A DNA stretch of 64,000 nt. Origin: Jeotgalibaca ciconiae (GTDB taxonomy: Bacteria > Bacillota > Bacilli > Lactobacillales > Aerococcaceae). Below the pieces are notes generated by a model. That model saw nothing but the letters and a program-made list of their open reading frames with translations, was not told the origin of the DNA and searched no databases. Where the stretch lies: NCBI RefSeq assembly GCF_003955755.1, contig NZ_CP034465.1, forward strand, positions 930,001-994,000. Direction: 5' to 3'. The position numbers and the translations under genes are program-made. Positions 1 through 8,138 of the stretch are shown in pieces. Position 1 is the first letter of the stretch; each line of letters begins with the position of its first letter.

Positions 1-176
1 TCTGGTTGATAAATATATTCTCCTTTTTTGTACTTCTTTGATTTTGCAAGTTTAGCAATTTCGAACATTTGCTCATCCTCTAAATGATTAAAAATAGGGA
101 CTAAGGAAACACATGTCGTATGCACATCGATTTCTTCATGATTATGGTGGTTACAAGAGATACATGATTTATTCAT
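1..176 (-). CDS. Crp/Fnr-family transcriptional regulator, N-terminal part (cut by window edge)
   Basis: Only the first 58 codons are present; the gene runs off the left edge. The reading frame starts at an ATG preceded by AAAGGAG with good spacing. The protein begins with a Cys/His-rich stretch (C5, C8, H10, H11, H13, C22) and continues into a segment ending KKGEYIYQP, which looks like the start of a cyclic-nucleotide-binding-like beta roll of the Crp/Fnr superfamily. N-terminal cysteines are typical of FNR-like redox or oxygen sensors and of FLP proteins of lactic acid bacteria. Whether these bind an Fe-S cluster or a metal, or form a disulfide, cannot be told. The DNA-binding domain lies outside the window, so the family call rests on the N-terminus alone. 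Confidence 0.65.
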   Translation of the reverse strand, partial: MNKSCISCNHHNHEEIDVHTTCVSLVPIFNHLEDEQMFEIAKLAKSKKYKKGEYIYQP

Positions 177-262
177 TTTTAATAAGCTCCTTTATTTTGA
201 AAGTCCTTCTTTATTATATCGCAAATTACTTCATCTTCTATTTTACCAATAAGGGACATAAA

Positions 263-291
263 TTTATTTGATATCCATCAAGTGTTATAAT
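263..291 (+). promoter_or_regulatory. Promoter with extended -10 before the NAD(P)HX repair gene
   Basis: An extended -10 (TG-t-TATAAT, 283-291) lies 32 bases upstream of the start codon. The -35 region is weak (TTTATT-like near 263). Confidence 0.5.
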
Positions 292-323
292 AGTTTTGAA
301 GAAAATGGGGGACTGTATAAATA

Positions 324-1865
324 ATGAAAAAATTAGTAAATAGTAATCAGATGAAGAAAATTGACTCTTATTCTATTGAAACAATCGGAATCCCTTCCCT
401 TGTTTTAATGGAAAATGCAGCTAATCAAGTAGTCACTACTATGCAAAAAAATATTACAAAAGAGGATATCATCCTTGTCATTTGTGGATCTGGAAATAAT
501 GGCGGAGACGGTCTGGCAATTGCTCGTATCTTACTAAATCTAGGCTATCAAGTAGATGTCTTTTTTGCTGGAAAAGAAGCTTCAATGACAGAAGAAACGC
601 ATAAACAGATGACGATAATTGAAAATTTAGATATGGTTATTTGGAACGCAATCGATGAAATCAATTTCGCCAACTATACGATCCTTGTTGATGCTTTAGT
701 TGGCATTGGCCTGTCTGAAAAATTAACAGATGCTTATAAGCAAATTGTAGAGAAGATGAATCACCATGAGGGGTCTATTTATGCCGTGGATATGCCCACA
801 GGTATTTCAGCAGATGACGGTAAAATTATGGGCATTGCTGTAAAAGCAGACTACACGATTACCTTTGGCCATCATAAAATAGGACAGGTTTTATTCCCCG
901 GAAGTGATTATTGTGGGAAACTCATTGTATCGGATATTGGTTTTCCGCCCGTAGCGATGGATTCCATCCATTCTAAATATTATTCCTACGATAAAAAAGA
1001 TTTAGAGAAACTTCCTAAACGTAAGGCTTATTCAAATAAGGGGACATTCGGTAGAGTATTAGTGATTGCTGGATCTGAAAACATGAGCGGCGCAGCCTAT
1101 CTTTCCGCAAAGGCTGCATTCCGAACAGGTGCTGGTTTTGTTGAAATATTGACCACCGAATCAAATCGTAGTATTATTCAAACGCAAATACCTGAAGCAG
1201 TATTAACAACTTATAACCCTGAACAATTAAATGAAGAGAAAGAAAAAATAAAAAAATCAGTTCAGCAAGCTGATACGGTTGTGATTGGTCCCGGGATTGG
1301 TGTTTCAAAAGAAAGCCACCAATTATTAGACTTAGTCACTTTATATGTAGAACCTCCTGTTGTGTACGATGCAGATGCCATTAATTTAATTTCTGAATAT
1401 TACAACACTTTTCCGTTGTTAAGAAATAACACTTGCAGTCGATTGAATGAATTTTCAAATACACTTCCGCCTTACTCAATTATCACGCCTCATCTTAAAG
1501 AACTTGCCCGATTAATGGATAAAGATGTCAGGGAACTCCAAGACAACTTACTAGATACAGCTGATAGATGTGCAAATGATTCAAAATTAATCTATGCGAT
1601 AAAAGATGCTCGTACAATTGTTACTCATAAAGATGACCGCTACATCAATCATTCGGGAAACAGTGGCATGGCTACAGCTGGAACCGGTGATGTATTGACT
1701 GGAATTATCGCTGGGCTGTTAGCACAAGGACTAGAACCTTTTGAAGCTGCTAAAATGGCTGTCTATATCCATGGATTGGCCGGCGACTACGCAGCAAGTC
1801 AAAAAAACGAGTACAGTCTGATTGCGACAGATATTATTGAAGCTCTTGGAGAAGTGATGAAATAA
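324..1865 (+). CDS. nnr: Bifunctional NAD(P)H-hydrate epimerase / ADP-dependent NAD(P)H-hydrate dehydratase
   Basis: Repairs damaged (hydrated) NADH and NADPH in the cytoplasm. The N-terminal half is a YjeF_N/NAXE epimerase domain with the loop GSGNNGGDG at residues 55-63 and VDMPTGIS further on. The C-terminal half is a ribokinase-like NAXD dehydratase with GSENMSGAAYLSAKAA, DADAIN, ITPHLKELARL and the ADP/phosphate-binding AGTGD at 452-456. The length of 513 aa fits the fused bacterial form. The region around residues 355-425, between DADAIN and the TPHLKE segment and just after it, is longer and less typical than I expect for the family, which may be a lineage-specific insertion. The gene stands alone, followed by a long repeat and a terminator. 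The start follows a GGGGGA sequence. Confidence 0.93.
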   Translation: MKKLVNSNQMKKIDSYSIETIGIPSLVLMENAANQVVTTMQKNITKEDIILVICGSGNNGGDGLAIARILLNLGYQVDVFFAGKEASMTEETHKQMTIIENLDMVIWNAIDEINFANYTILVDALVGIGLSEKLTDAYKQIVEKMNHHEGSIYAVDMPTGISADDGKIMGIAVKADYTITFGHHKIGQVLFPGSDYCGKLIVSDIGFPPVAMDSIHSKYYSYDKKDLEKLPKRKAYSNKGTFGRVLVIAGSENMSGAAYLSAKAAFRTGAGFVEILTTESNRSIIQTQIPEAVLTTYNPEQLNEEKEKIKKSVQQADTVVIGPGIGVSKESHQLLDLVTLYVEPPVVYDADAINLISEYYNTFPLLRNNTCSRLNEFSNTLPPYSIITPHLKELARLMDKDVRELQDNLLDTADRCANDSKLIYAIKDARTIVTHKDDRYINHSGNSGMATAGTGDVLTGIIAGLLAQGLEPFEAAKMAVYIHGLAGDYAASQKNEYSLIATDIIEALGEVMK

Positions 1866-1927
1866 ATTCTTTTTAATGGCGTTTATCTAACGAGCTCTAT
1901 ACTTATTATATGCTAATGGAGAATAAG

Positions 1928-2131
1928 AAAAGCGGACAAGTCCGCCTTGGCCTATGAAAAAATAGGAAATTTGACCCTGAATTGTCAGGAGACTTCACGC
2001 TTCAGCGGGTTAGTCGAATGATATGCGTTAGCGAGCAGCGAAGCGCGCAATGGGCCAAATTTATTTTTTTTCACTAGGTCAGGACTTGGGAGCTAGACAT
2101 TGATGGCTGAACTTATAATCCCCTAGTCTAT
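1928..2131 (+). repeat. ~205-bp structured intergenic repeat, copy A
   Basis: Full-length copy (204 bp) of a family with near-identical members at 39544 and 49516 and a shortened one at 7944. It starts with the hairpin AAAAGCGGACAAGTCCGC and ends CCCCTAGTCTAT. Inside are CCTAT/ATAGG, CCTGA/TCAGG, the arm pair AAATTTG-a-CCC with GGG-n-CAAATTT, and ACTAGG/CCTAGT. No protein-coding signal is seen. It lies between convergent genes, directly upstream of a terminator hairpin. Confidence 0.9.
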
Positions 2132-2133
2132 AA

Positions 2134-2167
2134 AAAATGACGAACCTGCAAACGGGTTCGTCATTTT
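2134..2167. terminator. Rho-independent terminator hairpin
   Basis: Stem AAAATGACGAACC / GGTTCGTCATTTT with a short loop, perfectly paired and bidirectional in form. It directly abuts repeat copy A. Nothing else is seen between here and the SDR gene. Confidence 0.8.
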
Positions 2168-2302
2168 GTGTTTAACTGCTGCTTAAAGGTGTTCTGAACC
2201 CCAGATAGCTTTTTGGTTTTAGAAATAACGTTGGTTCAAAAAGTCCAACTCATTATTTCTGCCATAGCATAGGTATCTAAGTACAATCCATAACATTCTT
2301 TT

Positions 2303-3178
2303 TTAACCGTTGACGACTTCCCCTCCGTTTACGTGGATGGTCTGTCCGGTTACATAACTTGAATCATCACTTGCTAAATATACATAAGCAGGTGCACATT
2401 CATAAGATTCGCCTGCTCGTCCGAGTGGTTGTCCGCTGCCATGTTCTTCTTTTGTGCGTTCTACTGTTGCAGGAATAAGCGGCGTCCATATTGGACCAGG
2501 AGCTACAGCATTCACTCGGATTTTCCGATCGGTAAATTCCTTATTTAGAGCGAGGGAACGAGTAAAGGCCACGATTGCTCCTTTTGTAGAAGCATAGTCC
2601 AATAAATTTGGAGAACCGCGATAAGCGGTAATCGAAGCAGAGTTAATAATACGAGCTCCTTCGCTTAAATGATTAAACGCCGCTTTCACAAAATAAAACA
2701 TTCCAAAGATATTGGTTCGGAAAGTACGGTCTAATTGTGCAGCGCTAATCTCCAAAATCGATTCTTTTTCTAATTGTTGTGCAGCATTATTTACTAAAAT
2801 ATCAATTTTACCAAACTTTTCAACAGCACCATTCACTACTTTTTCTGCAAATGATTCGTCTCCAACATCACCTGTAAACCAAAGTACTTCTGCACCATAT
2901 TTTTCACAAAGGGTACGTGTTTTTTCCGCATCCTCTTCGTTATCTATATCTGTTAAAACTAACTTTGCACCTTCTTTTGCAAAAGCCACCGCTGTCGCCG
3001 CGCCAATGCCGCTGTCAGCTCCAGTAATAATAGCTACCTTGTCTTTCAATTTGTCAGCGGGTTGATAGTCAGGATTATCAATCTGTTCTTCAGGATTCAT
3101 GTCACTGCTTTCATCTTCTTGGAAATACCCTTTTTTAGGCTCTTCTGTCTCGATGATATCTCTTTCTTTATCCGTCAT
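2303..3178 (-). CDS. SDR-family NAD(P)-dependent oxidoreductase (general stress dehydrogenase type)
   Basis: Short-chain dehydrogenase with an acidic N-terminal extension of about 45 residues. The extended group of glucose/ribitol dehydrogenase-like stress proteins (B. subtilis YdaD/YhdF type) shares this feature. The Rossmann glycine motif TGADSGIG is at residues 52-59, NNAA at 130-133, and the catalytic triad residues appear as S182, Y195 and K199 (YASTK). The C-terminus VTGQTIHVNGGEVVNG is characteristic. Length 291 aa is normal. The start is supported by AAGGAGG upstream. The substrate is unknown; a role in stress physiology is inferred from family only. An extended -10 (TG-c-TACAAT, minus strand, 3222-3227) is a possible promoter. 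Confidence 0.88.
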   Translation of the reverse strand: MTDKERDIIETEEPKKGYFQEDESSDMNPEEQIDNPDYQPADKLKDKVAIITGADSGIGAATAVAFAKEGAKLVLTDIDNEEDAEKTRTLCEKYGAEVLWFTGDVGDESFAEKVVNGAVEKFGKIDILVNNAAQQLEKESILEISAAQLDRTFRTNIFGMFYFVKAAFNHLSEGARIINSASITAYRGSPNLLDYASTKGAIVAFTRSLALNKEFTDRKIRVNAVAPGPIWTPLIPATVERTKEEHGSGQPLGRAGESYECAPAYVYLASDDSSYVTGQTIHVNGGEVVNG

Positions 3179-3266
3179 TACGTTTCCTCCTTCTCTATTT
3201 GCACCTTAAAGTTACAAAATAATTGTAGCAAGAAAGAAAGAAGATAGCGAATAATACGATATGGAA

Positions 3267-3884
3267 TTAATCTTTATTCTTTTTTTCAGCTTCACGCTTT
3301 TCCCTAGATACATGAAACACTTTTTCACTGCGATCATAAGGCACATCAGCCACTTCATTACGCACATTCAGTACGCGAGCAACAATAAAAAAATAATCCG
3401 ATAAACGGTTAACAAATTTTAAGACATGTGGATTTACCTCTTCTGGTTCTTCTTGTATAAAGGTAACGAGGGAACGTTCTGCATTTCGTGTAGTAGTGCG
3501 AAGAACATGCATCCAACTAGCTGCTTCTGTTCCGCCTGGAATAATAAAATAGAAGGTCTCAGGAGGCTCTTCACTATATCGATCAACTAATCCTTCTAAC
3601 CACTCAATATGTTCTCCTGTTATTTTATAATCACGGTATCCTTGCGGCACAGATAAATCGGAAGTACAGTCAAATAAAAATTGTTGAATAGTTCGTATGT
3701 CTTCACGAATATCGCCCGCATAAGGATTTTTTGCCAAAGAGGCTTCTACCAACCCACACCAAGAATTAATATGATCTACTTCACCAAATGCATTGATTCG
3801 TGCATCATTTTTCTCAACAGCCTTTCCGCCACCGATTCTTGTTTTTCCTTTATCCCCAGTTCTCGTATATATAGAAGGTTTCAT
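3267..3884 (-). CDS. PduO-type ATP:cob(I)alamin adenosyltransferase
   Basis: Transfers the adenosyl group of ATP to cob(I)alamin to make coenzyme B12. The PduO/EutT-like helical bundle family is recognised by the N-terminal TRTGDKGKTRIGGG and the conserved R129-x3-R133-NAE-R137 segment that binds ATP and corrinoid. Length 205 aa is usual. The start is supported by AAAGGAG. No cobalamin biosynthesis or B12-dependent enzyme gene is beside it, so the enzyme probably serves a distant locus such as ethanolamine or diol use, or salvage. That link is inference. Confidence 0.9.
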   Translation of the reverse strand: MKPSIYTRTGDKGKTRIGGGKAVEKNDARINAFGEVDHINSWCGLVEASLAKNPYAGDIREDIRTIQQFLFDCTSDLSVPQGYRDYKITGEHIEWLEGLVDRYSEEPPETFYFIIPGGTEAASWMHVLRTTTRNAERSLVTFIQEEPEEVNPHVLKFVNRLSDYFFIVARVLNVRNEVADVPYDRSEKVFHVSREKREAEKKNKD

Positions 3885-4013
3885 AAATTAAACTCCTTTG
3901 TATTCATTTTTTATTATTGTACTACATTTCTGATAGCTAGCTAACCATTAATGGCGAAAGTAATTTATGCTACCCTACTAAATTGCGTCGAATTACTATG
4001 GAGCTTCTGCATG

Positions 4014-4161
4014 ATTTCATCTAGTCGTGAACTTTCTAACTGTCACTGGATGAGAATAAGTGTGAATCTCATCCAGTGGTTCATGCTCAAGTTTCTACTT
4101 GATGAGAATCGATGTTATTCTCGTCGAGTGAGGAGCATGTCAACTGTTCACTAGATGAAAT
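4014..4161. repeat. Multi-hairpin intergenic array (outer stem enclosing two hairpins)
   Basis: Fills the gap between two divergent genes. The outer arms ATTTCATCTAGT (4014-4025) and ACTAGATGAAAT (4150-4161) are perfect 12-bp complements. Between them is a perfect 12-bp hairpin (CACTGGATGAGA 4044-4055 with TCTCATCCAGTG 4067-4078). A second hairpin (4097-4109 with 4117-4129, two G-U pairs) is extended by CATGCTC/GAGCATG (4082-4088 with 4133-4139). Predicted fold is a three-way junction. No convincing gene lies in 3885-4247. Confidence 0.85.
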
Positions 4162-4247
4162 TGCGAATATCCATCTCTGGTACGAGCTATTTTATTGGCT
4201 ATTATGCTAAACTAAAGTTAAATTAAATAATGAATGAGGTGTCTTTA

Positions 4248-5513
4248 ATGGAAAAAGATCAATCCAAGATAAATTCTGAGAAAGACGATATGCGTTTTAT
4301 AAAATTTTGGGGCGGGAAAAAATTACTATTTACATTTACTGCATTAATTATGTTGGGAATTTTGATCATGATCTTCAATCATATTTCTTTTATTTTCCGT
4401 CCGCTTCAAGTTATTTTTTCAACCATTATCGCTCCAATTATTTTAGCAGTGGTATTCTTTTATATCTTGAACCCGCTTGTTAGTTGGTTTGAAAAAAAGG
4501 GCTTGCGTCGTACATTTGGCACGATTATCGTATTTGCCGTTTTTCTGCTCTTATTGGCGTACGGATTAATTTTATTAGTCCCTATTTTAGTGGAACAAAT
4601 TACGGAATTTGTAGACGATTTTCCCGAATACATTAATGTCTTGACAGAGCGAATCGAAAATTTTGCTTCTGGCAGCATATTTGAATCTTATTACAATGAT
4701 GGTATGGAGTCCATTAATAGTGTAATTGGAGACATTCCATCCATGGTGTGGGACTGGATCAGCAATTCTTCTCAAAAAATCGTGGATGTTTTCTCTACAA
4801 TTTCCAATGTAGTAGTGGTAATTTTTACTTTCCCGATTATCCTTTTCTTCATGCTGGCAGATCGTGGGAAGTTTAAACCATTCATCATGAAGTTGATTCC
4901 GCCAATTTTCCGACATGATATTACAATAGTGTCAGATCGTATCACGAAGGTTGTAGGATCTTATATCGTGGGAGAATCAATGGTAGCACTAAGTCTCGGT
5001 GCATTATTATTAGTAGGATATTTAATTATCGGCCTGGATTATGCGTTCGTTCTAGCTTTTATTGCTACTGTAACTGCAATCATCCCTTATATCGGTGCAA
5101 CGATCGGAATTGTACCGGCAGTAATCGTGGCTGCCTTTACGTCTCCTGCCATGTTATTGAAAATGGCGGTTGTTTGGTTAATTGCACAATTCATTCAAGG
5201 AAATGTCATCGAACCGAGCATTATGGGAAAGACGTTAAAAATGCATCCATTAACTATCATTATTGTTTTGCTCATCATGGGTAACCTGCTTGGCGTTCTC
5301 GGAATGATTCTGGGAGTACCATTGTTTGCGATTCTAAAAGTATTATTCGAATATTTCTTTGAAAAATTCAAGAAGCGCTATAATCGTTTTTACGCTTTGG
5401 CAGATGGTCCCTATCAAATCGATCCTGAACTAGCTGGTGACAATGTAGTAATGGATGAAGAAGGAAATACGTCAGAAGAGACTACTGAACAAGAAGAGAA
5501 TAAAACTGAATAA
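4248..5513 (+). CDS. AI-2E family transporter (TqsA/PerM/YdbI-like membrane protein)
   Basis: Polytopic membrane protein of the AI-2E/UPF0118 family. There are two hydrophobic segments near residues 25-75 and one near 90-115, a soluble loop, then about five segments from roughly residue 195 to 360. The conserved stretch FVLAFIATVTAIIPYIGATIG is typical. The acidic, low-complexity C-terminus (EEGNTSEETTEQEEN) is likely cytoplasmic. I place the start at the ATG at 4248, which has AGGTG at proper distance; the upstream in-frame ATG at 4230 has no ribosome binding site. Family members export quorum signals, or act as Na+/H+ antiporters; the substrate here is not known. A terminator follows immediately. 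Confidence 0.88.
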   Translation: MEKDQSKINSEKDDMRFIKFWGGKKLLFTFTALIMLGILIMIFNHISFIFRPLQVIFSTIIAPIILAVVFFYILNPLVSWFEKKGLRRTFGTIIVFAVFLLLLAYGLILLVPILVEQITEFVDDFPEYINVLTERIENFASGSIFESYYNDGMESINSVIGDIPSMVWDWISNSSQKIVDVFSTISNVVVVIFTFPIILFFMLADRGKFKPFIMKLIPPIFRHDITIVSDRITKVVGSYIVGESMVALSLGALLLVGYLIIGLDYAFVLAFIATVTAIIPYIGATIGIVPAVIVAAFTSPAMLLKMAVVWLIAQFIQGNVIEPSIMGKTLKMHPLTIIIVLLIMGNLLGVLGMILGVPLFAILKVLFEYFFEKFKKRYNRFYALADGPYQIDPELAGDNVVMDEEGNTSEETTEQEENKTE

Positions 5514-5557
5514 AAAAATCTCCATATATAGCATAAAAGCTACGTATGGAGATTTTT
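5514..5557. terminator. Bidirectional terminator between convergent genes
   Basis: Stem AAATCTCCATA / TATGGAGATTT with A-rich and T-rich flanks, shared by the AI-2E gene and the metallopeptidase-like gene ending at 5556. Confidence 0.85.
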
Positions 5558-6626
5558 ATTTTTGTATAAAATAACTTTCTACTTGATCCAAACTCCCAGG
5601 CACCATTTTTAGTAGAATCGGTCCCGCTAAAAATAATTTTTCTGATGTTTCTTTATTTTTTAGATAGACAAAATGAGAGCAATACAAGAGGTCATCTTTA
5701 CGAAACATATTCATTGGATCATACCCGCTGATTACAGCTCCAAAAGGAACTTCTTCATGTGGTACAGCCAAAAAACTCTGAAGGGTTTCGCTTTTTAAGT
5801 TTTTTTCTGATTCTAATAAATGGCTGATTTTTTGATTTTTTTCAATCTCTACGTTTGTAAAGGTTAACTGAAATTCAATTTGTTCATAAATCGGTGATTC
5901 TTCGGACAAATTTTGATTCCATTCATAACCCAATTCCTGTAACGCAAAATAGAATAATGAGCCTGTATAATAGCATATCCTCCGAATATCAAATAACAAG
6001 GGAGATTCCTTCTCCAAAAGTTCCCAATAATTTTTTATTTTTTTCTGAAACTTTTTCTCATCTAACAGTTTTAGTGCAGATAACCCTACAAATTCCGCAG
6101 CGCCTTCAATGGTCTCTAACTTCAGTTCATGTAAAAAATGCTCGCCAATAAGTTTTTTTCGCACACTTCTTATTGCAACATAATTTGCGAAATATTTTTC
6201 TTTTTCTGCTTGGTCATTTTTCCGAAATATTTGCACAAAAGATTGGTTTTCTTGGTGCTTTAATTGAAAATTTTCTAACGACAAGGGATAATTCAGCATC
6301 GCTAAATCGTTCGCAAAACGCATTTCTCCTTTTTCTGTTTGAAAACAATGGAACATTTCATGAATTAGATTCGATAGTAAAATGTCATCATCTTCTGGAT
6401 CATCCATTTGAATATTCCAAATAGCTAATGGTTCTCCTTCGAAAGAAATGGATGTATTAGCTAAAAAGCGCTCATCCCAAGGAATCTCTCTATCGGCAAA
6501 GTAAACCATTTCGTCATCGTAAAGTGCGAAAGGAAAAGGATAAAAACCTTCCCATAAAGATTCAAAATGGACAATATCCATTTTTTTATAGATTCGATTA
6601 TACAACATTCGAATTGATTCATTCAT
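5556..6626 (-). CDS. Uncharacterised protein with HExxH metallopeptidase signature
   Basis: Not assignable to a named family by eye. The sequence contains NLIHEMFHCFQ, giving a candidate zinc site H89-E90-x2-H93, and about 80 residues later EGAAEF (E174, E178), which could supply the third ligand as in gluzincin-type peptidases. It is 356 aa, soluble, with no signal peptide and no membrane segment, so it would act in the cytoplasm. The start overlaps the end of the rsuA gene by 8 bases, so the two are almost certainly translated from one mRNA. The HEMFH plus downstream Glu pattern is seen in the sequence; protease activity is inference. Confidence 0.75.
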   Translation of the reverse strand: MNESIRMLYNRIYKKMDIVHFESLWEGFYPFPFALYDDEMVYFADREIPWDERFLANTSISFEGEPLAIWNIQMDDPEDDDILLSNLIHEMFHCFQTEKGEMRFANDLAMLNYPLSLENFQLKHQENQSFVQIFRKNDQAEKEKYFANYVAIRSVRKKLIGEHFLHELKLETIEGAAEFVGLSALKLLDEKKFQKKIKNYWELLEKESPLLFDIRRICYYTGSLFYFALQELGYEWNQNLSEESPIYEQIEFQLTFTNVEIEKNQKISHLLESEKNLKSETLQSFLAVPHEEVPFGAVISGYDPMNMFRKDDLLYCSHFVYLKNKETSEKLFLAGPILLKMVPGSLDQVESYFIQK

Positions 6627-7368
6627 TTATATCTGTCTCCTCTTTTTTATAACGAAAATAGGGTTTTAATGATTGTAACTCACTTAACGTAAGCGGCCGA
6701 TATTCTCCAGGCTGCAAATGACAATCTAACACTAACGGTCCCATGGCAATTCGTTTTAAATAGGTTACTTTTTTTCCTTGTGCAAGGAACATTTTCTTCA
6801 CTTGATGAAACTTTCCTTCTTGAATACTCAGGCGAACACAACTTTCGTTTTGTGAGCTGGAAAGAACCGATAACTGCGCCGGCTTACATCTCTCTCCCCC
6901 TATAAAAACAATGCCAGCCAAAAATGCTTCAACATCTCCTTCCGTAACGACTTCATTTACGATTGCTTCATAAGTCTTCATGACTTTTTTATCAGGCAAT
7001 AATAATTGATAACCTAATTGACCATTATCAGTTACCAATAATAATCCCTCTGTATCCCGGTCCAAGCGTCCTACTGGATATAAATCATCCTTTTTGTCTT
7101 CTTCCTTCAATAAATCTAAAATTGTTTGACGATTTTTATCTGTTCGTGCAGTTACAACGCCAGCCGGTTTATTGAATAAATAATAATGCTGCCTTGGAAC
7201 TGAAACCACTTTGTTCTCGACAGTAAGCTCATGAAGTTGACTATCCACATTATAACTGCCATCTGTAATCACTTTTCCATCTACTCTTACTACTCTTCTT
7301 TGAAATAGCCGCTTCACTGTCTTTCTTGAGCCAAATCCGTTTTCTTCCAGTACTTTATCTACTCGCAA
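6619..7368 (-). CDS. rsuA: 16S rRNA pseudouridine synthase, RsuA family
   Basis: Converts a uridine of small-subunit rRNA (position 516 in E. coli) to pseudouridine. It has an N-terminal S4 RNA-binding domain (about residues 1-50) followed by the catalytic domain with GRLDRDTEGLL at 100-110, where D103 is the catalytic aspartate. The family feature KLAxP-like KPAG is at 68-71, and the C-terminal EGKFHQVKKM is also typical. Length 249 aa is normal. It is the middle gene of a three-gene minus-strand operon: the DUF1622 gene ends 2 bases before it and the HExxH gene overlaps its end. Confidence 0.9.
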   Translation of the reverse strand: MRVDKVLEENGFGSRKTVKRLFQRRVVRVDGKVITDGSYNVDSQLHELTVENKVVSVPRQHYYLFNKPAGVVTARTDKNRQTILDLLKEEDKKDDLYPVGRLDRDTEGLLLVTDNGQLGYQLLLPDKKVMKTYEAIVNEVVTEGDVEAFLAGIVFIGGERCKPAQLSVLSSSQNESCVRLSIQEGKFHQVKKMFLAQGKKVTYLKRIAMGPLVLDCHLQPGEYRPLTLSELQSLKPYFRYKKEETDINE

Positions 7369-7370
7369 GT

Positions 7371-7748
7371 CTAATGCCCTTTCTTTTTAAAACGATCACT
7401 TAAATTCCGGTGCTCAATCGCTTCACTTTTTTCGCTCGATTCAATTTCCCAATGAATGACATAGGTCAAGACAACACGTAAAATTACGATAGCAGCTAAG
7501 ATAACAAATTCATCAAGCGTTTGAATAATAACAGACTTCAAAATTTCCGCTGCAAGTTTAAATTCCAAGCTGTAAGACAATGCCTTCGCTAAATCGAGTT
7601 TTGGATCACTTACCATTAAATTTCCGCCTGCAAATATAAATAATATAATCGAACGTATAACACCATAGACGACAATTATAACGCCAACCATCTCAATCAA
7701 GCTCGCCAAATTTGGGATAAACAATGTTAAATAATGATGCAGATCCAT
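7371..7748 (-). CDS. DUF1622 membrane protein
   Basis: Small membrane protein of 125 aa with hydrophobic segments at about residues 17-40 and 78-102 around a conserved amphipathic stretch (LDLAKALSYSLEFKLAAEILKS). This arrangement matches the DUF1622 family. Function is unknown. First gene of the operon with rsuA and the HExxH gene; only 2 bases separate it from rsuA. Confidence 0.8.
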   Translation of the reverse strand: MDLHHYLTLFIPNLASLIEMVGVIIVVYGVIRSIILFIFAGGNLMVSDPKLDLAKALSYSLEFKLAAEILKSVIIQTLDEFVILAAIVILRVVLTYVIHWEIESSEKSEAIEHRNLSDRFKKKGH

Positions 7749-7943
7749 CTTCCAGCCTCCCCCATCTCTTTATTTCTTTTATTGTACCTTTTCTGAGTGT
7801 AAGAGAAAAGAGAGATAAGATTTGAAGAGTGTTTTTCTTACAACATTTCTCCACTTTTGCTTCCCAAATAATGTCAGAGAAAACTTACAAAAAAAGCTCT
7901 ATCGTTTATGGTGTTGGCAAGTCAAAGGAAAGCAACGTTTAAG

Positions 7944-8098
7944 AAAAGCGGACAAGTCCGCCTTGGCCTATGAAAAAATAGGAAATTTGACCCTGAATGA
8001 GCAGCGAAGCGCGCAATGGGGCAAATTTATCTTTTTTTCACTAGGTCAGGACTTGGGAGCTAGACATTGATGGCTGAACTTATAATCCCCTAGTCTAT
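7944..8098 (+). repeat. ~205-bp structured repeat, copy B with a clean 50-bp internal deletion
   Basis: Same ends and nearly the same sequence as copies A, C and D, but exactly 50 bp are missing between CCCTGAAT and GAGCAGCG. The deletion removes the inner CCTGA/TCAGG hairpin and keeps the arms AAATTTGACCC and GGGGCAAATTT that can pair. An apparent small reading frame over this copy (7822-8070) is not a gene. Confidence 0.88.
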
Positions 8099-8138
8099 AA
8101 AAAATAGTGCTGCCTTTTTTTAGATAGATAAGAATTAT

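Noticed and set aside
3951-4154. 67-codon frame in the gap between cobalamin adenosyltransferase and AI-2E genes
   Set aside because: It lies on a palindromic hairpin array, has no ribosome binding site, and the peptide resembles no protein.
7822-8070. 82-codon frame across repeat copy B
   Set aside because: Half of it is the non-coding repeat, whose other copies are not open in this frame, and it lacks a start signal.
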